From positions 221,694 to 285,693 of the forward strand of contig NZ_MOBK01000004.1 of assembly GCF_003732265.1 (NCBI RefSeq): a stretch of DNA of 64,000 nucleotides. The letters are read 5' to 3'. Position 1 is the stretch's first letter. Every line of letters starts with the position of its first letter. The notes below the pieces were generated by a model. The model had not been told where the DNA came from and made no database searches. It was given only the letters and a program-made list of their open reading frames with translations. The stretch is from Pseudomonas brassicacearum. GTDB taxonomy: Bacteria; Pseudomonadota; Gammaproteobacteria; Pseudomonadales; Pseudomonadaceae. Positions 18,819 through 27,340 of the stretch are shown here, piece after piece. The position numbers and the translations under genes were made by a program.

Positions 18819-19826
18819 GTGATCGAGTTTCAAAACGTCCATAAAACCTACCGCGTCGCCGGTAAGGATATTCCCGCCCTGCATCCGACCAGTCTGACGA
18901 TTGAGAACGGTCAGGTCTTCGGCCTGATCGGCCATTCCGGCGCGGGAAAAAGTACCCTGCTGCGTCTGATCAATCGCCTGGAGAACTCCAGCGGCGGCAA
19001 GATCTTCGTCGACGGCGAAGAAGTCACCGCGCTGGACGCCAACAGCCTGCGGCGCTTCCGTCAGCAAGTCGGGATGATCTTCCAGCACTTCAACCTGCTG
19101 GCGTCCAAGACCGTTGCCGACAACGTCGCGTTGCCACTGACCCTGGCCGGCGAGCTGTCGCGCAGCGAGATCGACCTGCGGGTTGCCGAGTTGCTGGCGC
19201 GGGTGGGTTTGTCCGATCACGCCAGGAAGTACCCGGCGCAGTTGTCCGGTGGCCAGAAGCAGCGCGTCGGCATTGCCCGCGCCCTGGCGACCAAGCCGAA
19301 AATCCTGCTGTGCGATGAAGCCACCAGCGCCCTCGACCCGCAGACCACCGCGTCGGTCCTGCAATTGCTGGCCGAGATCAACCGCGAGCTGAAACTGACC
19401 ATCGTCCTGATCACCCACGAGATGGACGTGATCCGCCGTGTGTGCGATCAGGTCGCGGTGATGGACGCCGGTGTGATCGTCGAGCAAGGTTCGGTGGCCG
19501 AGGTGTTCCTGCATCCCAAGCACCCGACCACCAAGCGCTTCGTGCAGGAAGACGAGCAGATCGACGAAAGCGAGCAGCGCGATGACTTCGCTCACGTGCC
19601 GGGCCGCATCGTGCGTCTGACCTTCCAGGGCGAAGCGACCTACGCGCCGTTGCTCGGTACCGTCGCCCGGGAAACCGGTGTGGACTACAGCATCCTGGCC
19701 GGCCGTATCGACCGCATCAAAGACGTCCCTTACGGGCAACTCACTTTGGCCGTCACCGGTGGCGACATGGACGCGGCATTTGCCCGTTTCACCGCGGCTG
19801 ACGTCCACATGGAGGTGCTGCGCTAA
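18819..19826 (+). CDS. metN: Methionine ABC transporter ATP-binding protein
   Basis: A 335-residue ATPase of the D/L-methionine importer. Walker [10 protein letters not shown], signature LSGGQKQR and Walker [13 protein letters not shown] are present. Residues ~255-335 form a NIL domain, which binds methionine and shuts transport down. The start is GTG at 18819 after an AAGG site. The stop overlaps the metI start (TAATG at 19824-19828). Confidence 0.95.
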   Translation: MIEFQNVHKTYRVAGKDIPALHPTSLTIENGQVFGLIGHSGAGKSTLLRLINRLENSSGGKIFVDGEEVTALDANSLRRFRQQVGMIFQHFNLLASKTVADNVALPLTLAGELSRSEIDLRVAELLARVGLSDHARKYPAQLSGGQKQRVGIARALATKPKILLCDEATSALDPQTTASVLQLLAEINRELKLTIVLITHEMDVIRRVCDQVAVMDAGVIVEQGSVAEVFLHPKHPTTKRFVQEDEQIDESEQRDDFAHVPGRIVRLTFQGEATYAPLLGTVARETGVDYSILAGRIDRIKDVPYGQLTLAVTGGDMDAAFARFTAADVHMEVLR

Positions 19827-20500
19827 TGGAAGCCCTGACTGCTTTCTTTTCCAATATCGACTGGTTCGAAATCTGGCTGGCCACCGGCGACACGCTGCTG
19901 ATGCTCGGCGGTTCGTTGTTGTTCACCGTGTTGCTCGGCTTGCCGCTGGGTGTGCTGCTGTTCCTGTGCAGCCCGCGTCAGTTGCTGGAAGCCAAAGGCG
20001 TCTACGCGATGCTGTCGCTGGTGGTGAACATCCTGCGTTCGCTGCCCTTCATCATCCTGTTGATCGTGATGATTCCGTTCACGGTGCTGATCACCGGTAC
20101 GTCGCTGGGTGTCGCCGGTGCGATCCCGCCGCTGGTGGTGGGCGCTACGCCGTTCTTCGCACGACTGGTGGAAACCGCGTTGCGTGAAGTGGATCGCGGC
20201 ATCATCGAAGCCACCCAGGCCATGGGCGCGACGACGCGTCAGATCATCACCAATGCCTTGTTGCCAGAAGCCCGCCCGGGCATCTTCGCGGCGATTACGG
20301 TGACGGCGATTACACTGGTGTCCTACACGGCCATGGCCGGTGTGGTCGGCGCCGGTGGTCTGGGTGACCTGGCGATCCGTTTCGGCTACCAGCGTTTCCA
20401 GACCGATGTCATGGTGGTAACGGTGGTGTTGCTGCTGGTGCTGGTCCAGGTGCTGCAAACCGTTGGCGACAAATTGGTTGTGCATTTTTCCAGAAAATAA
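19826..20500 (+). CDS. metI: Methionine ABC transporter permease
   Basis: A 224-residue inner-membrane permease with five or six hydrophobic segments and the EAA-loop pattern (IIEATQAMGATTRQII). It pairs with MetN and the binding protein MetQ. Translationally coupled to metN by a one-base overlap. Confidence 0.95.
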   Translation: MEALTAFFSNIDWFEIWLATGDTLLMLGGSLLFTVLLGLPLGVLLFLCSPRQLLEAKGVYAMLSLVVNILRSLPFIILLIVMIPFTVLITGTSLGVAGAIPPLVVGATPFFARLVETALREVDRGIIEATQAMGATTRQIITNALLPEARPGIFAAITVTAITLVSYTAMAGVVGAGGLGDLAIRFGYQRFQTDVMVVTVVLLLVLVQVLQTVGDKLVVHFSRK

Positions 20501-20577
20501 ACAGTTCACGTAAATAAGTCATGAGCCGGCCATTCGCTGGCAGGCGCCAAACGGGCGCCTCATATGGAGTTAGCTGA

Positions 20578-21348
20578 ATGAAGAAACTACTCGTCGCGTT
20601 CGCTGCCGTTGCAGCCTTTTCCGCCCATGCCGACACCCTGACCGTCGCGGCGACCCCGGTCCCGCACGCAGAAATCCTCGAATTCGTGAAACCGGCCCTG
20701 GCCAAGGAAGGCGTGGACCTGAAGGTCAAAGTCTTCACCGACTACATTCAGCCGAACGTGCAGGTGGCGGAAAAACGTCTGGACGCCAACTTCTTCCAGC
20801 ACCAGCCCTACCTCGATGAGTTCAACAAGGCCAAGGGCACCAACCTGGTCGCCGTTGCCGGTGTGCACATTGAGCCGCTGGGCGCTTACTCCAGCAAGTA
20901 CAAGGCACTGACCGAATTGCCGGGCGGCGCCAACGTGGTGATTCCGAACGACGCCACCAACGGCGGCCGTGCGCTGTTGCTGCTGGCGAAGGCTGGCCTG
21001 ATCAAGTTGAAGGATTCGAACAACATCCTGTCGACCGTGAAGGACATCACCGAGAACTCCAAGGACCTGAAATTCCGTGAACTGGAAGCCGCGACCATCC
21101 CGCGCGTGCTGACTCAGGTCGACCTGGCGCTGATCAACACCAACTACGCGCTGGAAGCCAAGCTCGATCCGTCCAAGGACGCACTGGTCATCGAAGGCAG
21201 CGACTCGCCATACGTGAACATCCTGGTGGCCCGTCCGGACGACAAGGACAGCGAGGCGATGAAGAAACTGGTTGCTGCGCTGCACAGCCCGGAGGTCAAA
21301 GCGTTCATTCTTGAGAAGTACAAAGGCGCGGTATTGCCTGCGTTCTGA
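20578..21348 (+). CDS. metQ: Methionine-binding periplasmic protein MetQ (NLPA family)
   Basis: A 256-residue NlpA-family protein starting LTVAATPVPHAEIL after the signal peptide. Here the signal (ending SAHA) lacks a lipobox Cys, so it is a free periplasmic protein rather than a lipoprotein as in E. coli. It carries methionine to MetNI. It lies 77 bases after metI and is followed by a terminator. Confidence 0.93.
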   Translation: MKKLLVAFAAVAAFSAHADTLTVAATPVPHAEILEFVKPALAKEGVDLKVKVFTDYIQPNVQVAEKRLDANFFQHQPYLDEFNKAKGTNLVAVAGVHIEPLGAYSSKYKALTELPGGANVVIPNDATNGGRALLLLAKAGLIKLKDSNNILSTVKDITENSKDLKFRELEAATIPRVLTQVDLALINTNYALEAKLDPSKDALVIEGSDSPYVNILVARPDDKDSEAMKKLVAALHSPEVKAFILEKYKGAVLPAF

Positions 21349-21356
21349 AATTGAAG

Positions 21357-21405
21357 GGGACGCGGAGCATCCCTGGCTGCATTACCACGCAGAGCGTGGG
21401 AACGA
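21357..21405. repeat. Pseudomonas repeat with CCACGC-AGA-GCGTGG hairpin
   Basis: The unit contains GGCTGCATTACCACGCAGAG followed by CGTGGGAACGAT, a dispersed repeat type that I recognise from P. fluorescens genomes and which differs from the GCGAGCA REP. The hairpin arms CCACGC/GCGTGG are at about 21385-21399. Confidence 0.65.
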
Positions 21406-21407
21406 TC

Positions 21408-21434
21408 GGGGCGCATTCATTGCGCCCCTTTTTT
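21408..21434 (+). terminator. metNIQ terminator
   Basis: GGGGCGCA/TGCGCCCC stem with a TTCA loop followed by six T residues on the plus strand, about 60 bases after metQ. Confidence 0.85.
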
Positions 21435-21451
21435 ATGCCTGAAACACCGTA

Positions 21452-21546
21452 CATGTGGGAGCGGGCTTGCTCGCGAATGCGGTGTGTCAGTCAAAATATT
21501 TGCTGACTGATCCACCGCATTCGCGAGCAAGCCCGCTCCCACATTG
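21452..21546. repeat. Long near-perfect REP palindrome
   Basis: Two inverted REP units (TGTGGGAGCGGGCTTGCTCG and its complement) whose flanks also pair: GAATGCGGTG/CACCGCATTC and TCAGTC/GACTGA. The whole ~95-base element can fold into one hairpin around an AT-rich centre. It separates metQ and the SCO1 gene, which are convergent. Confidence 0.9.
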
Positions 21547-21563
21547 GGTCTGTGTTGTCCGAA

Positions 21564-22199
21564 CTATTTGCGGTTAAGCATCACCGGCAACTGCGCCACT
21601 AGCTTTGCGTTGTTCAACGGCGCCCGAATAAACCCGCGCTGCGTGCCGTCCGGCCCGATCACCGCCAGGTTGCCGCTGTGATCCACCGTGTAATTAGGCT
21701 TGCTGGTGTCCGCCGGAATAAACGGAATGCTCACCGCGTTGGCCAGTTTCTGAATGTCATCCACCGATGAGGCGGTCAGGCCTTTGAACTGCGGATCGAA
21801 GTAGCCCAGGTACTGCTTGAGCTGAGCCGGGGTATCACGGTTAGGGTCAACGCTGACCAGGATGACCTGCAACTTGGCCGCCGCTTCCGGTGGCAACTCG
21901 CTCTTGATCTGACGCAGCTGGGCGAGGGTGGTCGGGCAGATGTCCGGGCAGAAGGTGTAGCCGAAGAACAGCAGGCTCCACTTGTCTTTCAGCTGATTGA
22001 CCGTCACCGGGTTGCCGTCCTGATCGGTCATCTTCACGTCCGGCAGGTTGCGGCTTTGCGGCAGCAAGATGATGCCCGCATCGATCAGCGCCGTCGGGTC
22101 GCCCTGGCCTTTGCCGGACAGCACTTTATTGATGGTCAGGCCCAGGACCAGTGCGATCAGGGCGACGAGAATGAAGACGGTTTTCTGGGTTCGAGTCAT
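21564..22199 (-). CDS. senC: SCO1/SenC family copper chaperone for cytochrome oxidase
   Basis: A 211-residue membrane-anchored thioredoxin-fold protein that delivers copper to the CuA site of cytochrome c oxidase. One N-terminal membrane anchor (~7-25) precedes the domain. The copper motif is FCPDICP (CxxxC) and the distal His ligand is in YTVDHSG. The true start is ATG 22199; a much longer open frame upstream is antisense reading of cyoE. The ATG overlaps the cyoE stop (ATGA). Confidence 0.93.
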   Translation of the reverse strand: MTRTQKTVFILVALIALVLGLTINKVLSGKGQGDPTALIDAGIILLPQSRNLPDVKMTDQDGNPVTVNQLKDKWSLLFFGYTFCPDICPTTLAQLRQIKSELPPEAAAKLQVILVSVDPNRDTPAQLKQYLGYFDPQFKGLTASSVDDIQKLANAVSIPFIPADTSKPNYTVDHSGNLAVIGPDGTQRGFIRAPLNNAKLVAQLPVMLNRK

Positions 22200-23095
22200 A
22201 GGTTCAACAGTAAGTAGTGGTCTACGAGCAGCGCGATAAACAGCAGGAACAAGTAATAAATAGAGTACTTGAACGTGTTGATCGCCGCGTGCGGCCGAGT
22301 GCCACGGTACAGCACCACGGCCCATTGCAGAAACCTTGCGCCCAGCCCCAGCGCGCAAATCAGGTAGAGCATGCCGCTCATGTGGATCACGTAGGGCATC
22401 AGGCTGACGGCCAGCAACGCGAAGGTATAAAGCAGGATGTGAACCTTGGTGTAGTGCTCGCCATGGGTGACCGGCAGCATCGGAATGTCGGCCTTGGCGT
22501 ATTCCTCTTTGCGGTGGATCGCCAGGGCCCAAAAGTGTGGCGGGGTCCAGGCGAAGATGATCAGCACCAGCAGCAGGGGTTCGGCACTGACGTGACCGGT
22601 GGCGGCGGTCCAGCCGAGCAGTGGCGGGGCAGCACCGGCCAGGCCGCCGATGACGATGTTCTGCGGCGTCGCGCGTTTCAGAAAGCCGGTATAGACCACC
22701 GCATAACCGAGCAACGAAGCCAGGGTCAGCCACGCCGTCAGCGCATTGGTGAACGCGAGCAGCACGGCTTGGCCCAGCACGGCCAATACCAGGGCAAACG
22801 TCAGCGCCGCCGCCGGTGACACCCGGCCTTCGGCCAACGGACGTTTGTGCGTGCGGGCCATCACCGCGTCGATGCGCCGGTCCACCACATGGTTGACCGC
22901 TGCCGCACCGCCGGCACACAGGGCGATCCCCAGGTTGCCAAACACCAGCACCGTCCATGGCACCCCGGCGCGGGTCGCGAGGAACATGCCGACCAGCGAG
23001 GTGATGAGCATCAGCACTACCACTTTCGGCTTGGTCAGCTCCAGATAGTCGCGCCAGATTGCCTGACTGTGACGTTCGCCGATCAGAGTCGCCAT
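22196..23095 (-). CDS. cyoE: Protoheme IX farnesyltransferase (heme O synthase)
   Basis: A 299-residue UbiA-superfamily membrane enzyme that adds a farnesyl group to heme b to make heme O, precursor of heme A for the aa3 oxidase. The prenyl-diphosphate motifs are [19 protein letters not shown] and a later DYxKRA-like loop ([11 protein letters not shown]). About nine hydrophobic segments are visible. It overlaps ctaA upstream by 13 bases and senC downstream by 4. Also called ctaB in this context. Confidence 0.94.
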   Translation of the reverse strand: MATLIGERHSQAIWRDYLELTKPKVVVLMLITSLVGMFLATRAGVPWTVLVFGNLGIALCAGGAAAVNHVVDRRIDAVMARTHKRPLAEGRVSPAAALTFALVLAVLGQAVLLAFTNALTAWLTLASLLGYAVVYTGFLKRATPQNIVIGGLAGAAPPLLGWTAATGHVSAEPLLLVLIIFAWTPPHFWALAIHRKEEYAKADIPMLPVTHGEHYTKVHILLYTFALLAVSLMPYVIHMSGMLYLICALGLGARFLQWAVVLYRGTRPHAAINTFKYSIYYLFLLFIALLVDHYLLLNL

Positions 23096-24162
23096 GGCAT
23101 CTCTCCTTTTATTGTTATGGGCCCGGCCGAGTGTTTACGCGGGCTGAACCGCCAGCGCGCAGGGGATTGCTGCTTGACCCGAACCAGACTGGTTCGCGCG
23201 TGATAATTGACCAGCACCATCGTCAGCAACAGGGCTGCGCCGCCGGCGGTGTGGGCGACGGCCACCGGCAGCGGCAGATGGAACAGCACGTTGCTGATAC
23301 CGAGGGTGATTTGTGTGGCGAGGGCGATCAGCACCAGCCCCGCGAGGCGTGTCATGCCGACGACCTTCAGCTGCCAGGCGAGCCCGAGCAGCACGAGCGT
23401 GACCAGCAGCGCGCCGATACGGTGCGTCAGATGAATCGCCGTGCGTGCGTCGCTGTCCAGTTGTCCGCCGAGGTAGTTCGGGCCGATATGCTGGGTCAGG
23501 TGGAAGCCGTTGGCGAAATCGGCCGGTGGAATCCACTGCCCATGGCAGGTCGGGAAATCGATGCAGGCCACGGCGGCATAGTTGGAACTGACCCAGCCGC
23601 CGAGGGCGATTTGCAGGATCACCAGCAGCAACCCGGCCGTTGCCCAGTACTGCAAACGCCGTGGCACGGTCAGCGCCGGCAATACGCCGGACAACCTCAA
23701 GGTCAGTAGAAACAGCAGACTCAGCGTGGCAAAGCCACCGAGCAAATGCCCGGTCACCACCTGCGGCCAGAGCTTGAGCGTCACCGTCCACATGCCGAAC
23801 GCGGCTTGGGCGAACACCACGGCGAGCAGGAACAGCGGCAACTTCACCGGTTGCCCCGGATGACGACGATGCACCCAGGCGCGACCGGCCAAGACTGCGA
23901 TCAGCATTCCCAGCGTGCCGGCAAAGTAACGGTGGATCATCTCGTTCCAGCCCTTGTGGGCCACCACCGGCGTATCGGGAAAATGCAGCTCGGCATGGGC
24001 CAGTTGGGCTTCGCTTTTCGGCACGCTGATGAAGCCGTAGCAACCCGGCCAGTCCGGGCAGCCGAGGCCGGCGTGGGTCAGGCGGGTGTAGGCGCCGAGC
24101 AGCACCACAATCAGTGCCAGCAAGGTGGCAAACAGCGCGAGGCGAAATCCAGGTTTGGCCAT
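23083..24162 (-). CDS. ctaA: Heme A synthase (COX15/CtaA)
   Basis: A 359-residue eight-helix membrane enzyme that converts heme O to heme A. The first helix is followed by [18 protein letters not shown], a hallmark of the COX15 type, and heme-ligand histidines appear in the helices (for example [22 protein letters not shown]). It sits in the assembly-factor half of the oxidase locus. Confidence 0.93.
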   Translation of the reverse strand: MAKPGFRLALFATLLALIVVLLGAYTRLTHAGLGCPDWPGCYGFISVPKSEAQLAHAELHFPDTPVVAHKGWNEMIHRYFAGTLGMLIAVLAGRAWVHRRHPGQPVKLPLFLLAVVFAQAAFGMWTVTLKLWPQVVTGHLLGGFATLSLLFLLTLRLSGVLPALTVPRRLQYWATAGLLLVILQIALGGWVSSNYAAVACIDFPTCHGQWIPPADFANGFHLTQHIGPNYLGGQLDSDARTAIHLTHRIGALLVTLVLLGLAWQLKVVGMTRLAGLVLIALATQITLGISNVLFHLPLPVAVAHTAGGAALLLTMVLVNYHARTSLVRVKQQSPARWRFSPRKHSAGPITIKGEMPWRL

Positions 24163-24172
24163 GACGATGCCC

Positions 24173-24781
24173 TTATCCGATGTTCGACAGTTTCAGCAGA
24201 TGACGCAGGTCGTTGAGCAGGTCCTTGCCCTTCACCGTCGGGTCATAGCGCAGCACCAGATTGCCGTGCGGGTCGATGATCCACAGCTGAGGTGCGGTTT
24301 TGTCGCCAGCCCCGGCTTTTTTATTGAAAGCGCTGAAGGTAGTCAGGTCCATGGGGTAACGTTGCAGTTGCGGGTATTCGCGGGTCAGCTTGGCGTCGTA
24401 ATCCGCCGTCAGCGGTTGTGCGGCCGCCAGTGCATGGCTGGCGCGGGAGGCATCACGGCCGAGACCGATCTGGATCTGCCGCGCCAGGTACACCAGTTGT
24501 TGGCAATCCACCGAGCAATCCTTCGGCGCGGTCACCAGCATCTGCCAGCGATCCTCCTGGGCCTGCACGCCGAGGTCGGCGCGGGTCTGGCCGTTGCCGA
24601 TCAGTTCGCCGTGATAGCTGCGACCCTCCGGCACCCAGAACTGCAGTTTGTACATGCCGGTGGCGAGGATCATCGGACCGATGACCCCGAGCAGAATCAG
24701 CAGCAACTGCAAGCGCCCCTTGCGTCGACTCGCCGGCGTTTTCGCCTCAGACATGCTGGGTGGATTCATGGCCGCTCCCAT
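24173..24781 (-). CDS. Membrane-anchored protein of the cytochrome oxidase locus, thioredoxin-like
   Basis: A 202-residue protein with one N-terminal membrane segment (~25-45) and a periplasmic domain carrying a CSVDC (CxxxC) pair and a C-terminal WIIDPHGNLVLRYDP, a layout similar to SCO-type folds but without the full SCO copper motif context. The ATG at 24781 has AGGAG seven bases upstream; ATG 24769 is a weaker alternative. Conserved in this position in Pseudomonas (PA0111). It probably assists oxidase assembly, perhaps copper or thiol handling; this is inference from position. Confidence 0.75.
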   Translation of the reverse strand: MGAAMNPPSMSEAKTPASRRKGRLQLLLILLGVIGPMILATGMYKLQFWVPEGRSYHGELIGNGQTRADLGVQAQEDRWQMLVTAPKDCSVDCQQLVYLARQIQIGLGRDASRASHALAAAQPLTADYDAKLTREYPQLQRYPMDLTTFSAFNKKAGAGDKTAPQLWIIDPHGNLVLRYDPTVKGKDLLNDLRHLLKLSNIG

Positions 24782-25487
24782 GGTGTTTCTCCTTTGCGTT
24801 GTGCCAGCCGAGATAGAGATAGAGGCCAAACAGGGCAAGCGACATGGCGAACCACTGCACGGCATAAGCGATGTGTTTTTCCGGACCCATGGCGACGACA
24901 GACCAATCGGCCTGATACGTCGCGGGACCCGTTTCTGCGCGTAATTCGTAGGCAAACCCTTCACGTCCCAGCGCCGTCCAGAGCTTCGACGGCTCGACGG
25001 CGGTGACCAGCTCAGGCCAGGCGGTGGCGCTCGGATCGGCGTGCAGCTGGAAGGTCGCGCCGGGAGATACGTAGACCCAGGCGTCCAGGCTCAAGGCCTC
25101 TTTGGGTGTGGCAAACTGCGGCGGAGTGCGCCGGTCCGGCCAGGGCAGCCAGCCGCGATTGACCAGCAACCAGAGTCCGGTCGTCTGGTCCTGAAACGGT
25201 TGCAGCAGCTCGACGCCGACCTTGCCGTCGCGCTGGCGGTTATCCAGCAACAGGCTGTGCGCGGCGTCGAACTGGCCATGCAGGCGAACGCGGCGGAAGG
25301 CCGGATCCTCGGTGTGTTGCAGTTCGGTGCTGGCCATCGGCTCGGCGGCGCGGCGCTCGGCATAGCTTTGCAACAGCGCGCTTTTCTCCGCGGCCCGGCT
25401 CAGTTGCCAGAACCCGAGCGACACCAGCAGCGGCAGCAACAGGGCCACCACCAGTGTCGGCACGATGCCCGGCCGGAAGCGCTTCAT
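24747..25487 (-). CDS. SURF1 family cytochrome oxidase assembly protein
   Basis: A 246-residue protein with two membrane segments flanking a periplasmic domain: N-terminal PTLVVALLLPLLVSLGFWQL, then LLDNRQRDGKVGVELL and LLVNRGWLPWP (SURF1 signatures), and a C-terminal HIAYAVQWFAMSLALFGLYL. SURF1 helps insert heme A into subunit I. ATG 25487 (MKRFRPGI) is chosen from the membrane topology; the frame is open further upstream but that part is not family-like. It overlaps the next gene by ~35 bases. Confidence 0.9.
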   Translation of the reverse strand: MKRFRPGIVPTLVVALLLPLLVSLGFWQLSRAAEKSALLQSYAERRAAEPMASTELQHTEDPAFRRVRLHGQFDAAHSLLLDNRQRDGKVGVELLQPFQDQTTGLWLLVNRGWLPWPDRRTPPQFATPKEALSLDAWVYVSPGATFQLHADPSATAWPELVTAVEPSKLWTALGREGFAYELRAETGPATYQADWSVVAMGPEKHIAYAVQWFAMSLALFGLYLYLGWHNAKEKHHGSGHESTQHV

Positions 25488-25557
25488 GGCGTGGCCAAAA
25501 AGTCGTGAGTCGCGATAGCTATACTCAAGTGCATCGCCTTTCCCCCGGAGTCTCACC

Positions 25558-25761
25558 ATGCTCAAAGCAGCCATCGTCCTGATGCTGATTGCCACGGTTG
25601 TCAGCCTGTTCAGCGGCCTGTTTTTTCTGGTCAAGGACGACAGCAGCTCAAACCGCCTCGTCATTGCCTTGAGTGTTCGTGTTGCCCTGGCCGCCACCAC
25701 CGTCGGCTTGATCGCCTGGGGTTTCTACAGCGGCCAGTTGGTCTCTACGGCGCCTTGGTAA
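25558..25761 (+). CDS. DUF2909 twin-transmembrane protein
   Basis: A 67-residue protein that is almost only two membrane helices (residues ~4-26 and ~36-58) joined by a short KDDSSSNR loop. It is on the opposite strand inside the oxidase locus, divergent from SURF1 and ending 4 bases before the end of coIII. The family is conserved at this spot in Pseudomonas (PA0109). Function unknown; location suggests a link to oxidase assembly. Confidence 0.85.
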   Translation: MLKAAIVLMLIATVVSLFSGLFFLVKDDSSSNRLVIALSVRVALAATTVGLIAWGFYSGQLVSTAPW

Positions 25762-25765
25762 TGGC

Positions 25766-26653
25766 TCAGAGCACATAGACGAAAACGAACAACCCGATCC
25801 ACACCACGTCCACGAAGTGCCAATACCAGCTCGCCGCCTCGAAACCGAACTGGTGTTCGTTATCGAAGTGCCCGCGCATGATCCGCATCAGCATCACGAA
25901 CAGGATGATCGTGCCGATGGTTACGTGGGCGCCGTGGAAACCGGTGAGCATGAAGAACGTCGCACCGTAGATGCCCGAACCCAGGGTCAGGCCCAGTTCG
26001 TGGTAGGCATGCATGTACTCTTCAGCCTGGAAACCGAGGAATGCGCAGCCCAGCAATACGGTGATCGCCAGCCAGATTTTCAACGCGCCGCGATGGCCCT
26101 TTTTCAAGGCGTGGTGGGCGATGGTCACCGTGACGCTGGAGCTCACCAGCAAAATGGTGTTGAGCAGCGGCAGGCCCCACGGGCTGATGACTTCCTTGGG
26201 CGGCGGAAAGAGTTTCGGGTCCGGGGTGTGCAGCAGCGGCCAGGTGAACTGGAAGTTCGGCCACAGCATGTGGGCGATGCCTTTCGGGCCTTCGCCGCCG
26301 AGTGCGGGCCCCGAGATGTGCCGTACATAAAACAGCGCACCGAAGAAGGCGATGAAGAACATCACTTCCGAGAAGATGAACCAGCTCATGCCCCAGCGGA
26401 AGGAACGGTCCATCTGTGCGCTGTATAAGCCTGCGCGACCTTCCTTGATCACCGTGCCGAACCAGCCGAACAGCATGTACGCCAGCAACAGGCCGCCGAC
26501 GAAAAAGATCAGCGGGCCGTGGGATTCCGGGCGTGCGGCTTTCAGATCATTGAACCAGGTGGCCAGGCCGAACACGGTGGTGAGCATGCCGAACGTGGCG
26601 ATGATCGGCCATTTGCTCTGGGCCGGTACGTAATAGTGTTCATGAGTTGCCAT
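25766..26653 (-). CDS. coIII: Cytochrome c oxidase subunit III
   Basis: A 295-residue membrane subunit of the aa3 oxidase with about seven helices. Family segments such as WGMSWFIFSEVMFFIAFFGA, HAYHELGLTLGSGIYG and FHGAHVTIGTIIL followed by WYWHFVDVVWIGLF are present. It stabilises proton uptake by subunit I. It is the fourth gene of coxB-coxA-ctaG-coIII. Confidence 0.95.
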   Translation of the reverse strand: MATHEHYYVPAQSKWPIIATFGMLTTVFGLATWFNDLKAARPESHGPLIFFVGGLLLAYMLFGWFGTVIKEGRAGLYSAQMDRSFRWGMSWFIFSEVMFFIAFFGALFYVRHISGPALGGEGPKGIAHMLWPNFQFTWPLLHTPDPKLFPPPKEVISPWGLPLLNTILLVSSSVTVTIAHHALKKGHRGALKIWLAITVLLGCAFLGFQAEEYMHAYHELGLTLGSGIYGATFFMLTGFHGAHVTIGTIILFVMLMRIMRGHFDNEHQFGFEAASWYWHFVDVVWIGLFVFVYVL

Positions 26654-26686
26654 TTATTGTTCTCCTTATCGGGCACGCATTGGCGC

Positions 26687-27244
26687 CTAGCCACCGGTAC
26701 TGGCGGCAACCGCCACGGGTGGATGGCGTGCGGTGATATCGAACAGCGTGTAAGACAGCGTCAGGTGCTTCACATCCGTGGGCATGTCACGGTCAACGAT
26801 GAAACGTACCGGCATCTCGATCCGTTGACCGGGCTGCAGCACTTGCTGGGTAAAACAAAAACATTCGGTCTTGTGGAAGTACGCCGCCGCGGTGCTGGGC
26901 GCGATGCTCGGCACGGCCTGGGCGCTCATCGGCTTGTCGGTCGGGTTGTGCGCGATGAAAATCATCTCGTTCACCGCTCCCGGATGGGCCGTCAGCTCTT
27001 CACTCTTTGGATAGAAATCCCAGGGCATGTCAGCGGTGTTGGTCGACAGGAACTGCACGCGCACTTGCCGCGACGTGTCGACCGTTTGCTCGCCCTCGTA
27101 CTGCCCGGCAGTCTTGCCGTTAATGCCGAACGCCTTGCACATCACGTCGTAGATCGGCACCAGGGCAAACCCGAAGACAAACATCGCCACCACCACCAGC
27201 AACAGGCGGGTGACCAGTTTTTTCATCGAAATCGAGTCAGCCAT
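26687..27244 (-). CDS. ctaG: Cytochrome c oxidase assembly protein CtaG/COX11
   Basis: A 185-residue protein with one N-terminal membrane helix and a periplasmic Ig-like domain that inserts copper into CuB of subunit I. The copper motif is ECFCFTQQVL (CFCF). ATG 27244 is supported by GGAGG nine bases upstream; an in-frame TTG three codons earlier is not. It lies between coxA and coIII, as usual. Confidence 0.93.
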   Translation of the reverse strand: MADSISMKKLVTRLLLVVVAMFVFGFALVPIYDVMCKAFGINGKTAGQYEGEQTVDTSRQVRVQFLSTNTADMPWDFYPKSEELTAHPGAVNEMIFIAHNPTDKPMSAQAVPSIAPSTAAAYFHKTECFCFTQQVLQPGQRIEMPVRFIVDRDMPTDVKHLTLSYTLFDITARHPPVAVAASTGG

Positions 27245-27266
27245 GATTTCCAACCTCCGCCGTTAA

Positions 27267-27316
27267 CCCTGTGAGTGCTACGCACTCAAACGGGGGCAAG
27301 CCCCCTCGCCACAGGG
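27267..27316. repeat. REP-like double hairpin inside the oxidase operon
   Basis: Outer arms CCCTGTG and CACAGGG enclose GAGTGC/GCACTC and GGGGGC-AA-GCCCCC hairpins. It lies between the coxA stop and the ctaG Shine-Dalgarno. Confidence 0.8.
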
Positions 27317-27340
27317 TGGTTGTCACAGGTCCGAGGCGTT

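Noticed and set aside
22200..22958. Possible N-terminal fusion to the SCO1/SenC protein
   Set aside because: This part of the open frame is an alternate reading of cyoE; the SCO1 protein starts cleanly at ATG 22199 with a membrane anchor.
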